Shown: positions 23,976 to 33,544 of the stretch, piece by piece
How the letters are laid out: each line of letters starts with the position of its first letter
Position numbering within the stretch: the stretch's first letter is position 1
Assembly: GCF_001693385.1 (NCBI RefSeq)
Contig: NZ_CP016428.1
Coordinates: forward strand, 1,240,001 to 1,304,000
Source: Bradyrhizobium icense
Lineage (GTDB): Bacteria > Pseudomonadota > Alphaproteobacteria > Rhizobiales > Xanthobacteraceae
DNA: 64,000 nt
Direction: 5' to 3'
Program-made: the position numbers and the translations under genes
The notes under the pieces: model-generated
What the model was told of the DNA's origin: nothing
Seen by the model: the letters and a program-made list of their open reading frames with translations, nothing else
The model's database searches: none

Positions 23976-25304
23976 GTGACCGTTCACCAAAAGCCGAACA
24001 CCCTGCAGACCGACTCGTTCTGGATGCCTTTCACGGCCAACCGGCAGTTCAAGAAAGCGCCGCGCCTGTTCGCCTCCGCCGAGGGCATGCACTACACCAC
24101 CGTCGACGGCCGCAAGGTGATCGACGGCTCCGCCGGTCTCTGGTGCGTCAATGCCGGCCACGGCCGCCGCCAGATCGCGGCTGCCGTCGAACGGCAATTG
24201 ATGAATCTCGACTTCGCGCCCTCGTTCAACATGGGCCATCCGCTGGCGTTCGATTTTGCCGAGCGGCTCACCGAGATCGCGCCGAAGGGGCTCGATCGCG
24301 TCTTCTTCACCAATTCGGGCTCGGAATCGGTCGATACCGCGCTGAAGATCGCGCTGGCCTACCAGCGCGCCATCGGGCAGGGGACGCGGACGCGCCTGAT
24401 CGGCCGCGAGCGCGGCTATCACGGCGTCGGCTTCGGCGGCATGTCGGTCGGCGGCATGGTGGCGAACCGCCGCGCGTTCGCGACCCATCTGCCCGGTGTC
24501 GATCACATCCGTCACACCCATGATCTCGCCCGCAACGCCTTTGCCAAGGATCAGCCCGAGCATGGCGCCGAGCTTGCCGACGATCTTGAGCGGATGGTGG
24601 CGCTGCATGGCGCCGATACCATCGCCGCCGTCATCGTCGAGCCGGTGCCGGGCTCGACCGCCGTGCTGCCGCCGCCGAAGGGCTATTTGAAGCGGCTGCG
24701 CGAGATCGCCGACAAGCACGGCATCCTGCTCATCTTCGATGAGGTCATCACCGGCTTCGGCCGCCTCGGCACGCCGTTCGCGGCGGATTATTTCGGCGTC
24801 ACGCCCGACATGATGACGACCGCCAAGGGCATCACCAACGGCACCGTGCCCTGCGGCGCGGTGTTTGCCAGCCGCAAGATCCACGACGGGCTGATGACCG
24901 GGCCTGAGGGCACGATCGAGCTGTTCCACGGCTACACCTATTCGGCGCATCCGACCGCCTGCGCCGCGGGCCTGGCGACGCTCGACATCTACAAGGACGA
25001 GGGGCTTTTGACGCGCGGCGCGTCGCTGGCCGAATACTGGCGCGATGCGCTGCATTCGCTCAAAGGTCTGCCCAACGTGATCGACATCCGCAATTGCGGC
25101 CTGATGGGCGCGGTCGAAGTCGCGCCGCGCAAGGACGGCGTCGGCGCGCGTGGCTATGACGTGATGGTCGATTGCTTCAATCGCGGGCTTTATTTGCGCA
25201 TGAGCGGCGACAGCTTTGCGATGTCGCCGCCCCTGATCGTCGAGAAGAGCCATGTCGACGACATGGTTTCGATCCTCGGCGATGCGATCAAGCGCGTGGC
25301 CTGA
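23976..25304 (+). CDS. Class III omega-amino acid:pyruvate aminotransferase
   Basis: 442 residues from a GTG at 23976 with AAAGGAGC upstream. PLP-dependent fold type I: FFTNSGSESVDTALKIALAY binds the phosphate, IFDEVITGFGR carries the Asp that contacts the pyridine, and Lys284 in TAKGITNGTVPCGAV forms the Schiff base. The opening SFWMPFTANRQFKKAPRLF is typical of beta-alanine/omega-amino acid:pyruvate transaminases. It probably moves amino groups from polyamines or beta-alanine to pyruvate. The divergent PuuR-like regulator and downstream dadA support a role in amine/amino-acid breakdown. Confidence 0.92.
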   Translation: MTVHQKPNTLQTDSFWMPFTANRQFKKAPRLFASAEGMHYTTVDGRKVIDGSAGLWCVNAGHGRRQIAAAVERQLMNLDFAPSFNMGHPLAFDFAERLTEIAPKGLDRVFFTNSGSESVDTALKIALAYQRAIGQGTRTRLIGRERGYHGVGFGGMSVGGMVANRRAFATHLPGVDHIRHTHDLARNAFAKDQPEHGAELADDLERMVALHGADTIAAVIVEPVPGSTAVLPPPKGYLKRLREIADKHGILLIFDEVITGFGRLGTPFAADYFGVTPDMMTTAKGITNGTVPCGAVFASRKIHDGLMTGPEGTIELFHGYTYSAHPTACAAGLATLDIYKDEGLLTRGASLAEYWRDALHSLKGLPNVIDIRNCGLMGAVEVAPRKDGVGARGYDVMVDCFNRGLYLRMSGDSFAMSPPLIVEKSHVDDMVSILGDAIKRVA

Positions 25305-25329
25305 TCCTTGCTCGCAAGGAAAGACAGAA

Positions 25330-25351
25330 GCCGCGGCGACATTGCCGCGGC
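25330..25351 (+). other. Intergenic GC hairpin between the transaminase and dadA genes
   Basis: GCCGCGGC (25330-25337), loop GACATT, GCCGCGGC (25344-25351). The unit is self-complementary, so the stem is a perfect 8 bp. There is no T-run, so it is not a classical terminator. It may cause partial transcription stop or protect the upstream mRNA, uncoupling expression of the two genes. Confidence 0.6.
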
Positions 25352-25367
25352 GGATGCGTGAGGAATC

Positions 25368-26633
25368 GTGAAGACAATCGTTCTCGGCAGTGGCGTGATC
25401 GGCGTCACCACAGCCTATTATCTGGCGCGCGCCGGCCATGAGGTTGTCGTCGTCGACCGTCAGGCGGAGCCTGCACAGGAAACCAGCTTTGCCAATGCCG
25501 GCGAGGTCTCGCCCGGCTATTCGTCGCCCTGGGCCGGCCCCGGCGTGCCGGTGAAGGCGATCAAGTGGCTGTTGATGCGGCACGGGCCGCTGGTGATCTG
25601 GCCCAAGCTCGATCCTGTCATGTGGATCTGGGGGCTGAAGATGCTGCGCAACTGCACGGCAGAGCGCTACGCGGTCAACAAGAGCCGGATGATCCCGATC
25701 GCCGAATACAGCCGCGATTGCTTGCGAGCGTTGCGCGCCGAGATCGGCATCACATATGACGAGCGCAGCCGCGGCACGCTGCAGCTTTTCCGCAAGCAGA
25801 AGCAGCTCGACTCGACCGGCGACGACATCGCGGTGCTAAAGCAATATGGCGTGCCGTACGAGCTTTTGGATCGCGCCGGCTGCATTGGCGCGGAGCCCGC
25901 GCTCGCGGCCGTGAAGGAAAAATTCGTTGGCGGGCTCCGGCTGCCGCAGGACGAGACCGGCGATTGCCATATGTTCACGCAGGCGCTCGCCAAGGAAGCA
26001 GCAAAGCTCGGCGTGCAGTTCAAGTTCAACACGACGATCGAGCGCTTGGTCGCGGACGGCGGCAAGATCACCGGCGTGGTCACCAGCGCAGGCCTGTTGC
26101 AGGCCGACGCCTATGTCGCAGCGCTCGGAAGCTGGTCGCCGCGATTGCTCAAACCGATCGGCATTTCCGTTCCGGTCTATCCGGTGAAGGGTTATTCGAT
26201 CACGGTGCCGGTCACCGATCCCGACGGCGCGCCGGTGTCGACCGTGATGGACGAAAGCTACAAGGTCGCGATCACGCGGCTGGGGGACCGCATACGCGTC
26301 GGCGGCACCGCGGAAATTTCCGGCTATTCGAATACGCTCGATGCGGCGCGGCGGGCGACGCTGGATCATTCGCTCTCCGACATGTTTCCGCGCGGCGGCG
26401 ACCTGAGCAAAGCCAGCTTCTGGTGCGGCCTGCGCCCGATGACCCCGGACGGGCCGCCGATCATCGGCGCAACGCGCTACAGCAATCTGCACCTCAACAC
26501 CGGCCACGGCACGCTCGGCTGGACCATGGCCTGCGGATCGGGACGGGTGATGGCGGATCTGATATCGGGGCGGAAGCCGGATATCGATGTAAGCGAGCTC
26601 AATGTGAGCCGCTACGATCAGCGGTTTGGCTAG
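25368..26633 (+). CDS. dadA: D-amino acid dehydrogenase small subunit (DadA-like)
   Basis: 421 residues from a GTG at 25368 preceded by GAGGAATC. N-terminal FAD Rossmann fold [20 protein letters not shown] followed by the DadA-specific [20 protein letters not shown]. The C-terminal part has [20 protein letters not shown] and [20 protein letters not shown]. It oxidises D-amino acids to 2-oxo acids, passing electrons to the membrane quinone pool. It follows the transaminase by 63 bases in what is likely one unit. No alanine racemase (dadX) gene is adjacent. Confidence 0.92.
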   Translation: MKTIVLGSGVIGVTTAYYLARAGHEVVVVDRQAEPAQETSFANAGEVSPGYSSPWAGPGVPVKAIKWLLMRHGPLVIWPKLDPVMWIWGLKMLRNCTAERYAVNKSRMIPIAEYSRDCLRALRAEIGITYDERSRGTLQLFRKQKQLDSTGDDIAVLKQYGVPYELLDRAGCIGAEPALAAVKEKFVGGLRLPQDETGDCHMFTQALAKEAAKLGVQFKFNTTIERLVADGGKITGVVTSAGLLQADAYVAALGSWSPRLLKPIGISVPVYPVKGYSITVPVTDPDGAPVSTVMDESYKVAITRLGDRIRVGGTAEISGYSNTLDAARRATLDHSLSDMFPRGGDLSKASFWCGLRPMTPDGPPIIGATRYSNLHLNTGHGTLGWTMACGSGRVMADLISGRKPDIDVSELNVSRYDQRFG

Positions 26634-26636
26634 CGC

Positions 26637-26762
26637 TGTCATTCCGGGATGGTGCGCGAGCACCAGACCCCAGATGCGCAATTGCGCATCGGGGAATCTC
26701 GAGATTCTCGGGTATGCAATGGCATACCCTAGTTCGATGCTTCGCATCGCCGCGGAATGACG
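26637..26762. repeat. Dispersed TCATTCCGGG-type repeat
   Basis: Begins TCATTCCGGGATGGTGCG and ends with CCGCGGAATGACG. Contains several nested hairpins (GATGCGCAATTGCGCATC; TCTCGAGATTCTCGGGTATG with ATGGCATACCC). It is related to the start of the repeat at 471. It separates the dadA stop from the convergent bisC-like gene and may serve as a bidirectional transcription barrier. Confidence 0.8.
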
Positions 26763-26842
26763 ACCCAACTCTACACACCCACGGCACGACCGCCTTGGCA
26801 TCATGGGCGGAATAGAAGACGCGGCTGGTGTCGCCGCCGTCA

Positions 26843-29164
26843 TCACTTCTGGTCGGGCGGATCGAAGGCTCGAATCGGAGGCAGCTCTCCCTCATACTTC
26901 TCGCACTCGACTACCGTCACCTGACCGCAGCAACCTTGCGCGAGCCGCGACGTGCCGATGTCGCGCGTGAGCACGTTCGGGTTGCCATGAACGCAAAGCG
27001 GATGTTCTGCTGCGCCGGCTTCTGGATCGTACCAGGCGCCGGTGGACAATTGCACCACGCCGGGCATCACGTCGTCTGAAACGGCGGCGGCGGCCAGACA
27101 CGCACCGCGATCGTTGAACAGGCGGACGATGTCGCCATCCGCGATGCCGCGGCGCGTCGCGTCGACGGGGTTGAGGCGGATGGCTTCCCGGCCGGCAATT
27201 TTCCTGGACTGGCTGTAGGCACCGAAGTCGAGCTGGCTGTGCAGCCGGGTCGCCGGCTGATTGGCGATCAGCGTCAACGGGTGGTGCGAATCCGGCGGTT
27301 CGGTCGACGGCAGCCATGCCGGATGGGGCGGGCAATCGTCATAATCGTAGCCTGCGATGGTTTCCGAATAGATCTCGATCTTGCCGCTCGGCGTGGGCAG
27401 CTTGTTCTTGACGGGATCGTTGCGGAAGGCGCGCAGAAAGCCGCCGTCATCGGGGGCCGATGGCAGCGCGAGCTCGCCGCGTTGCCAGAATTCATCGAAA
27501 TCCGGCGCATCCCAACCGGCATCGGCAAGCGCACGCCGCGTCGGTTCGTAAAGATGGGCCAGCCATTGCCTGGTATCGCGTCCTTCCGTGAAAGCCTGTT
27601 CGACGCCCAATCGCCGCGACAGCGCGGCAAAAATATCGAAATCGTCACGCGCTTCGCCGATCGGGTCCACGGCCTTGCGCATCGCGACCAGCCTTGGATC
27701 GGTGCCTGCGGCGCCGATATCGTCGCGCTCCAGCGTCATGGTCGCCGGCAACACGATGTCGGCAAACTTCGCCATCGGTGTCCAGGCGCTCTCGTGCACG
27801 ACAATGGTTTGCGGGACATTGAAGGCCCGCCGCAGCCGATTGATGTCCTGGTGATGATGGAACGGGTTGCCGCCCGCCCAATAGATCAGCTTGATGTCGG
27901 GATACCGCATCGTGCGGCCGTTGTATTCGAACGCTTGTCCCGGATTGAGGAGCATGTCGGCGACACGTGCGACCGGGATGAAGTCGGCCGTGCCGTTCTT
28001 GCCTTGCGAGAGCGTCGGGATCGGAACCGCATTGAGACGACGGCCGGTGTGGCCGAGCGCACCGAGCGCGTAATTATATCCGCCGCCGGGCAGGCCGATC
28101 TGGCCCAGCATGGCCGCGAGCACCGCGCCCATCCATACCGGTTGCTCGCCATATTGCGCCCGCTGCAGCGAATGCGAGACCGTGATCAAGGTGCGTCCGC
28201 GCGGCAGCCGGCGGGCGACGTCGACGATCGTGCCGGCCGGAATGCCGGTAATGTCGGCGGCCCATGCCGCGTCCTTTGGCGTATGATCGTCGCGGCCGAG
28301 CAGATAGCGTTCGAAGATATCGAAGCCGGTGCAACAGCGCGCTACAAAGCCGCGATCCCACAGATTTTCGACAAGGAGCGTGTGCGCGAGCGCCAGCATC
28401 AGCGCGACATCGGTGCCGACCTTGATCGGCATCCACCGGGCGCCGGCCTCTTCCGGCATGTCGTCGCGCAAAGGGGCGATGCCGTAGAAGACGGCGCCGC
28501 GGCGCGCTGCCCTTTGCATCGCGTCGCGCTCGATGTGCCGGCTGATGCCGCCACTTGCGACGTCCGAGTTTTTCAGCGCCATGCCGCCGAAGGCCAGCAC
28601 CGTGTCGGTGTGCTCGGCGATCTGATCCCACGTCACGTTGTGACGCGAGACGGCTTCGTAGCTGCCCATCACATGCGGCAGGATCACGGCCGAGGCGCCG
28701 GCGCTATAGCTGTTCACCGAACGCACATAGCCGCCGAACGCGGTGTTCAGAAAGCGGTGAACCTGGCTCTGCGCGTGGTGGAAACGTCCGGCGCTGGACC
28801 AGCCATAGGAGCCGCCGTAGACCGCGGCGGCGCCATGTTCGATTCGGATCCGCGACAATTCGCCCGCGAGCAGGTCGAGCACTTCGTCCCAGGGGCACGC
28901 AACGAATGTCTGGTCGAAGGTGCGCACAGCGGGTGCGCTTCGGTCCAGCCACGCCTTGCGCACCATCGGCCGCAGGATGCGGGCCTTGTGGCGCATCGCC
29001 GTGGTGAAATTCCGCAACATCGGGGAGGGCGCCGGGTCGTGCTCGTACGGCTTGATATCCAGCGTCGCGCCGTTCCACCGTGCCGAGAAAGCGCCCCAAT
29101 GCGCGCTGTGTGGGCTCCAATCCTCTCGGGCTTGATCCATTCCTTGTTCCAGACCGTCGTTCAT
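26843..29164 (-). CDS. Molybdopterin-dependent S/N-oxide reductase (BisC-like)
   Basis: 773 residues from an ATG at 29164 that overlaps the regulator stop as ATGA. DMSO-reductase family, BisC/TorA branch: the molybdenum Ser ligand is in GGSYGWSSAGRFHHAQ (Ser124). Further MGD-binding blocks are YWAGGNPFHHHQDINRL and the C-terminal domain LTLIANQPATRLHSQLDFG. There is no [4Fe-4S] motif and no Tat signal, so the enzyme should be cytoplasmic like E. coli BisC, which reduces biotin sulfoxide and methionine sulfoxide. The XRE-cupin regulator in the same unit and the divergent amino-acid transporter suggest a sulfoxide of an amino acid as substrate; this is inference. Confidence 0.9.
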   Translation of the reverse strand: MNDGLEQGMDQAREDWSPHSAHWGAFSARWNGATLDIKPYEHDPAPSPMLRNFTTAMRHKARILRPMVRKAWLDRSAPAVRTFDQTFVACPWDEVLDLLAGELSRIRIEHGAAAVYGGSYGWSSAGRFHHAQSQVHRFLNTAFGGYVRSVNSYSAGASAVILPHVMGSYEAVSRHNVTWDQIAEHTDTVLAFGGMALKNSDVASGGISRHIERDAMQRAARRGAVFYGIAPLRDDMPEEAGARWMPIKVGTDVALMLALAHTLLVENLWDRGFVARCCTGFDIFERYLLGRDDHTPKDAAWAADITGIPAGTIVDVARRLPRGRTLITVSHSLQRAQYGEQPVWMGAVLAAMLGQIGLPGGGYNYALGALGHTGRRLNAVPIPTLSQGKNGTADFIPVARVADMLLNPGQAFEYNGRTMRYPDIKLIYWAGGNPFHHHQDINRLRRAFNVPQTIVVHESAWTPMAKFADIVLPATMTLERDDIGAAGTDPRLVAMRKAVDPIGEARDDFDIFAALSRRLGVEQAFTEGRDTRQWLAHLYEPTRRALADAGWDAPDFDEFWQRGELALPSAPDDGGFLRAFRNDPVKNKLPTPSGKIEIYSETIAGYDYDDCPPHPAWLPSTEPPDSHHPLTLIANQPATRLHSQLDFGAYSQSRKIAGREAIRLNPVDATRRGIADGDIVRLFNDRGACLAAAAVSDDVMPGVVQLSTGAWYDPEAGAAEHPLCVHGNPNVLTRDIGTSRLAQGCCGQVTVVECEKYEGELPPIRAFDPPDQK

Positions 29165-29841
29165 GACGCCTGCGTCACGCAATTCACCCACAGCACGACC
29201 GCTTTCGCATCTTTCGCGGGATTTGAGAAGCGGTGCGGGCGGCGGCTGGCAAAGCGAAAGCTGTCGCCAGTCCTGAGCGACCAGGTCTCGGCGTCGACTG
29301 TCAGCGTCATCTCACCTTCCAGCACCAGCCCCGCTTCCTCGCCGTCATGCGTGTAGAGTTCGTCGCCGGTGTTGCCGCCGGGCTCCAGGTGCACGAGAAA
29401 CAGGTTGAGGCGGTTTTCCGCACCCGCCGGGCTCAGCAACTGCTTTGAAATCCCCGTGCGCCACAGTTTCAGTTCGGCGCGCTGCAACTGGCGCGTCACC
29501 ACGCTGGAGGCCGCGTCGTCATTGGGCTGCGAGCCAAACAGCGCGGCGATGCCGACGCCGAGTACATCGGCGAGCGTCGCCAGCACGCGAAGCGAGGGCG
29601 ATGACAGGCCGCGCTCGATCTGGCTGAGAAAGCCGATCGACAGGTCGGTCTTCGCTGCAATCGTCTCCAGCGAAAGCTTGTGTTCGCGGCGCAAGTCGCG
29701 AATGCGGCGGCCGACCGCAAGGTCCATCGCCGGCTCGGCTGGTCTGGCGGCAGTCTTCGCCCTCGACCTGGCCGTCGCCTTTCCGGCGGCCCTCGCCTTG
29801 GCCTTGAACGCCGGTTTCTTTATTCGCTTGCCGCCGCTCAC
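29161..29841 (-). CDS. XRE-family regulator with cupin domain, basic N-terminus
   Basis: 226 residues. A Lys/Ala/Arg-rich N-terminal extension (about 1-38) precedes the helix-turn-helix (about 44-100, LSLETIAAKTDLSIGFLSQI then ERGLSSPSLRVLATL). The C-terminal cupin (about 150-225) shows YTHDGEEAGLVLEGEMTLTV and DSFRFASRRPHRFSNP. It is translationally coupled to the BisC-like gene (ATGA at 29161-29164). It faces the ABC transporter operon across a 165-base gap containing a TTTCA-N6-TGAAA palindrome, its probable operator. Confidence 0.9.
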   Translation of the reverse strand: MSGGKRIKKPAFKAKARAAGKATARSRAKTAARPAEPAMDLAVGRRIRDLRREHKLSLETIAAKTDLSIGFLSQIERGLSSPSLRVLATLADVLGVGIAALFGSQPNDDAASSVVTRQLQRAELKLWRTGISKQLLSPAGAENRLNLFLVHLEPGGNTGDELYTHDGEEAGLVLEGEMTLTVDAETWSLRTGDSFRFASRRPHRFSNPAKDAKAVVLWVNCVTQAS

Positions 29842-29905
29842 GTCAGGACCGCCTTCTTCATGTGCATGAAAATCGCTTGCAAACCCCGGGGAAGTGTGAC
29901 CACAA

Positions 29906-29921
29906 TTTCATATTAGTGAAA
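29906..29921. promoter_or_regulatory. Candidate operator of the XRE-cupin regulator
   Basis: TTTCA (29906-29910), six bases, TGAAA (29917-29921): a perfect 5-6-5 inverted repeat in an AT-rich patch (ATTTCATATTAGTGAAAAT) of otherwise GC-rich DNA. It lies 64 bases before the regulator start and 85 bases before the binding-protein gene, so one bound protein could control both directions. Confidence 0.6.
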
Positions 29922-30006
29922 ATAGGCCTGAACGGCGTTGCCCGCAACTCTTTGGTTTAGGGCGCGGGCAGGGCCGGGGCGGTGTGCAGTTTCAGGAGGT
30001 GGTGCG

Positions 30007-30774
30007 ATGGCTCTGAAGCGTCTCGTTCAGGCCGCAGTGGCGGCCATTGTTCTCACAGCCGCAATGCCGGCATCGGCGCAAAAGGTATTGAAGGTGGGTT
30101 CGACGCCGACCGGCGTGCCCTTCACCTTCCTCGATACCAAGACCAACAGCATTCAGGGCATTATGGTCGATCTCATCACGGAGATCGGCAAGGACGCCGG
30201 CTTCCAGGTGCAGATCGAGCCGATGCAGTTCTCGACCCTGATTGCTTCGCTCACGTCCAACAAGATCGACATCATCTCGGCGGCGATGTTCGTCACCCCG
30301 GCGCGCAAGGAAGTGATCGATTTCTCCGAACCGTTTTACAGCTACGGCGAAGGCCTGCTGGTGCCGAAGAGTGACACCAAGGCGTACGCCAAGCAGGACG
30401 ATCTGAAAGGCGAGGTGGTCGGCGCGCAGGTCGGCACGGCATTCGTCGATGCGCTGAAGAAGTCGGGCCTGTTCAGCGAGGTGAAGGCCTACGACACCAT
30501 TCCCGATATTCTGCGCGATGTGAACGCCGGCCGCCTCAAGGCCGGCTTCGCCGACTATCCGATCCTCGCCTATAATCTGAAGCAAGGCGGTTTCCCCGAG
30601 GCGCGCATCGTCGAGAGCTACAAGCCTGCAACCGTCGGCGCGGTCGGCATCGGCGTGCGCAAGGGCGACACCGAACTGCTCGCCAAGATCAACGCCTCGC
30701 TCGCAAAACTGAAGGCGAACGGCACCGTCACAAAGATCCTCGATAAATGGGGCCTGAAGGCGCAGGGGGCCTGA
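30007..30774 (+). CDS. ABC transporter substrate-binding protein (polar amino-acid type)
   Basis: 255 residues from the ATG at 30007, which follows GGAGGTGG. The signal peptide ends at MPASAQ. The family 3 binding-protein fold is shown by VLKVGSTPTGVPFTFLDTKT, IIQ-type hinge regions such as NKIDIISAAMFVTPARKEVI, and ALKAGFADYPIL-like C-terminal elements (RLKAGFADYPILAYNL). It should bind an amino acid or related amine in the periplasm. Its stop overlaps the permease start by one base (TGATG). Confidence 0.92.
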   Translation: MALKRLVQAAVAAIVLTAAMPASAQKVLKVGSTPTGVPFTFLDTKTNSIQGIMVDLITEIGKDAGFQVQIEPMQFSTLIASLTSNKIDIISAAMFVTPARKEVIDFSEPFYSYGEGLLVPKSDTKAYAKQDDLKGEVVGAQVGTAFVDALKKSGLFSEVKAYDTIPDILRDVNAGRLKAGFADYPILAYNLKQGGFPEARIVESYKPATVGAVGIGVRKGDTELLAKINASLAKLKANGTVTKILDKWGLKAQGA

Positions 30775-31427
30775 TGCAAGCCTTCTGGCGCGACGCGGTC
30801 GAGTTCCTGCCGATCCTGATGAGCGGCGTGGCGCTGACGATCATCGTCACGATCGGCTCGCTCTTGCTGTCCACCGCGCTCGGCCTGGTCTGGGCGTTGA
30901 TGCGGGTATCCGGCATCGGCATCTTCACAGGCTTCAGCGCCGGGCTGATCAACGTCATCCGCGGCATTCCGATCATCGTGATGTTGTTCTATCTCTACTT
31001 CGTGATGCCGGAACTCGGCCTCACGCTGACCGCGCTGCAGGCGGCAATCCTCGGTCTAGGCATCGCCTATTCGGCCTACCAGGCGGAGAATTTCCGCGCC
31101 GGCATCGAGGCGATCGACAAGGGACAGATCGAGGCGGCGCAGGCGATCGGCATGGGCTGGTGGGCGACCATGCGCCGCGTGGTGTTGCCGCAGGCGGTTA
31201 GAATCGTGCTGCCGCCCTACGGCAACATCATGATCATGATGCTGAAGGATTCGTCACAGGCTTCGACCATCACGGTCGCCGAGCTCGCGCTGCAGGGCAA
31301 GCTGATCGCGTCCTCCACCTTCAAGAACACCAGCGTGTTCACGCTGGTGGCGCTGATGTATCTCACCATGAGCATCCCGCTCATTCTTCTGGTCCGTCAC
31401 TTCGAGAAGCGCGCGGGCCATAAATGA
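30774..31427 (+). CDS. ABC transporter permease (polar amino-acid type)
   Basis: 217 residues with five membrane segments and the His/Glu/Gln-transporter permease signature: [20 protein letters not shown], then [20 protein letters not shown] and the EAA loop [20 protein letters not shown]. Only one permease gene is present, so the channel is probably a homodimer. The ATG at 30774 overlaps the binding-protein stop, and the gene ends in ATGA shared with the ATPase start. Confidence 0.94.
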   Translation: MQAFWRDAVEFLPILMSGVALTIIVTIGSLLLSTALGLVWALMRVSGIGIFTGFSAGLINVIRGIPIIVMLFYLYFVMPELGLTLTALQAAILGLGIAYSAYQAENFRAGIEAIDKGQIEAAQAIGMGWWATMRRVVLPQAVRIVLPPYGNIMIMMLKDSSQASTITVAELALQGKLIASSTFKNTSVFTLVALMYLTMSIPLILLVRHFEKRAGHK

Positions 31428-32155
31428 TCGAGCTCACCAACGTTCACAAGAGTTTTGGCAAGGTCGAGGTGCTCAAGGGCATCACGGCTTCCGTCGAGAA
31501 GGGCGAGGTGGTCTGCATCGTCGGCCCCTCGGGCTCCGGAAAGTCCACCATCCTGCGCTGCATCAACGGGCTGGAAAGCTATGACGGCGGCGATATCCTC
31601 GTCGAAGGCGCGCGGGTCGACCGCAACGCGCCCTCGATCGTTGCGATCCGGACGCAGGTCTCGATGGTGTTCCAGCGCTTCAACCTGTTTCCGCACCGTA
31701 CCGCGCTGGAAAACGTCATCGAGGGACCGGTCTATGTGAAGAAGGAGCCGCGCCCCGCGGCGCTCGAGCGTGGCCGCGCGCTGCTGGCGCAGGTGGGGCT
31801 TGCCGAAAAGGCCGACAGCCATCCGCCGCAACTCTCCGGCGGTCAGCAGCAGCGCGTCGCGATTGCCCGCGCACTTGCGATGCAGCCGAAGGCGATTCTG
31901 TTCGACGAGCCGACCTCCGCGCTCGATCCCGAGCTGGTCGGCGATGTGCTGTCGGTGATGCGCAAGCTCGCCGACGACGGCATGACCATGGTCGTCGTCA
32001 CCCACGAGATGGGGTTTGCCCGGGATGTCGCCGACCGCGTGCTGTTCATCGATGGTGGCGTGATCGTCGAGCAGGGACCTGCGAAATCGGTCCTCAACCA
32101 GCCGCAGCATGCGCGCACGCAGGATTTTTTGCGACGCGTGCTGCATCCGCTCTAA
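31424..32155 (+). CDS. ABC transporter ATP-binding protein (polar amino-acid type)
   Basis: 243 residues. Walker [11 protein letters not shown]-loop [16 protein letters not shown], signature [16 protein letters not shown], Walker [15 protein letters not shown], switch His in [10 protein letters not shown]. It energises the adjoining permease. The start shares four bases with the permease stop (31424-31427). Confidence 0.95.
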   Translation: MIELTNVHKSFGKVEVLKGITASVEKGEVVCIVGPSGSGKSTILRCINGLESYDGGDILVEGARVDRNAPSIVAIRTQVSMVFQRFNLFPHRTALENVIEGPVYVKKEPRPAALERGRALLAQVGLAEKADSHPPQLSGGQQQRVAIARALAMQPKAILFDEPTSALDPELVGDVLSVMRKLADDGMTMVVVTHEMGFARDVADRVLFIDGGVIVEQGPAKSVLNQPQHARTQDFLRRVLHPL

Positions 32156-32168
32156 GCATCCGGTTACG

Positions 32169-33464
32169 ATGATGAACGCGCCCGCACCATTGCCGCTGCC
32201 GCCAAGTCTCTACGCCGATACGGCGGTCGCGCCAACACCGACGCCGCCGCTCGATGCGGACAAGAAGGTTTCCGTCGCGATCATTGGCGGCGGCTTCACC
32301 GGCCTGTCCACCGCATTGCATCTGGCCGAGCGGGGCGTGAATGCGATCGTGCTGGAAGCGCAACAGCCGGGCTGGGGCGCATCGGGCAACAATGGCGGCC
32401 AGGTCAATCCGGGCCTCAAGCACGATCCCGACCAGATCGAGGCCGATTTCGGCGCCGAGCTCGGCGGCCGCATGATCGCGTTTTCCTACGGCACCACCAA
32501 CTACACGTTCGAGCTGATCCGCCGCTACCAGATCGCCTGCGAAGCGCGGCAGAACGGCACGCTGCGCGCGGCCTATAACGAGCCGAGCGCCGCGGCAATC
32601 GAGAACACGGCAAAGCAATGCATCCGGCGCGGCATGCCGGTGACGCTGCTGAATCGCGAGCAGATGCGGGAGATGACCGGCACCGACCGCTATCTCTGCG
32701 CCATGCTGGACGATCGCGGCGGCGACCTGCATCCCCTGAGCTACGCACGCGGGCTGGCGCGCGCCGCGATCGCGGCCGGCGCAGCCGTGCATGGCGAGAC
32801 GCCGGCGCTCTCCTTGTCGCGTGAAGGCGCGCAGTGGCGCGTTGAGACGCCGCGCGGGATCGTGCGCGCCGAAAAGGTGCTGCTGGCAACCAACGGATTC
32901 ACGGATGATCTTTGGCCGGCGCTCCGCCGCACCATCGTGCCGGTGTTTTCGTCGATTGCCGCCACCGCGCCTTTATCTGAGGAGGTCGCGCGCGAAATCA
33001 TGCCGACGCGCTCGGTGTTGTACGAGAGCGGACACATCACGGTGTATTACCGGATCGATGCGCATAATCGTTTGCTGATGGGCGGACGCGGGCCGATGCG
33101 CTGGATCAGCAAGCCTAGCGATGTCGCCTATCTCATCCGCTATGCCGAACGGCTGTGGCCGCGGCTGAAAGGCGTGACCTGGACGCATGGCTGGAATAGC
33201 CGGCTCGCGATCACGCCCGATCATTATCCCCATGTGCATGAGCCGGCGGAGGATCTTCTGATCTCGCTCGGCTGCAACGGCCGCGGCGTCGCGCTCTCGA
33301 CCGCGATGGGCGCGCAACTGGCACGCCGTCTCGTCGGCGGCAGAGATGCCGTGATGGATATGCCGATCTCAGGCATCAAGCCGATGGCGATGCACGCGTT
33401 CTGGCCGCTCGGCGTCACCGCGGCCGTATTGGCCGGGCGGGTGCGGGACCGGCTGGGCCTATGA
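32169..33464 (+). CDS. FAD-dependent amine/amino-acid oxidoreductase (PuuB/DAO type)
   Basis: 431 residues from ATG at 32169 (a second ATG follows at once). A Pro-rich leader of about 30 residues precedes the FAD-binding motif VAIIGGGFTGLSTALHLAER and the loop PGWGASGNNGGQVNPGLKHD, typical of gamma-glutamylputrescine oxidase-like enzymes. The C-terminus has LLISLGCNGRGVALSTAMGA. It lies 13 bases after the transporter ATPase, so it probably oxidises the imported amine or amino acid to the aldehyde or oxo acid with release of ammonia or a smaller amine. The substrate is unproven. Confidence 0.9.
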   Translation: MMNAPAPLPLPPSLYADTAVAPTPTPPLDADKKVSVAIIGGGFTGLSTALHLAERGVNAIVLEAQQPGWGASGNNGGQVNPGLKHDPDQIEADFGAELGGRMIAFSYGTTNYTFELIRRYQIACEARQNGTLRAAYNEPSAAAIENTAKQCIRRGMPVTLLNREQMREMTGTDRYLCAMLDDRGGDLHPLSYARGLARAAIAAGAAVHGETPALSLSREGAQWRVETPRGIVRAEKVLLATNGFTDDLWPALRRTIVPVFSSIAATAPLSEEVAREIMPTRSVLYESGHITVYYRIDAHNRLLMGGRGPMRWISKPSDVAYLIRYAERLWPRLKGVTWTHGWNSRLAITPDHYPHVHEPAEDLLISLGCNGRGVALSTAMGAQLARRLVGGRDAVMDMPISGIKPMAMHAFWPLGVTAAVLAGRVRDRLGL

Positions 33465-33544
33465 CTCGTCGCATCAACAGCTAGAGAGAACAGCCGGCTG
33501 GCCCGTAAGCAATCCAATTGACAATCTATTTCGTCATAAGTATG

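Noticed and set aside
23883..25583. A 566-codon minus-strand frame opposite the transaminase and dadA start
   Set aside because: It has no recognisable domain, and the plus-strand genes have catalytic residues and ribosome-binding sites.
27239..29356. A 705-codon open frame on the plus strand opposite the BisC-like gene
   Set aside because: It is a shadow of a high-GC gene. The minus strand encodes clear molybdoenzyme motifs, while the plus-strand translation is Arg-rich with no family.
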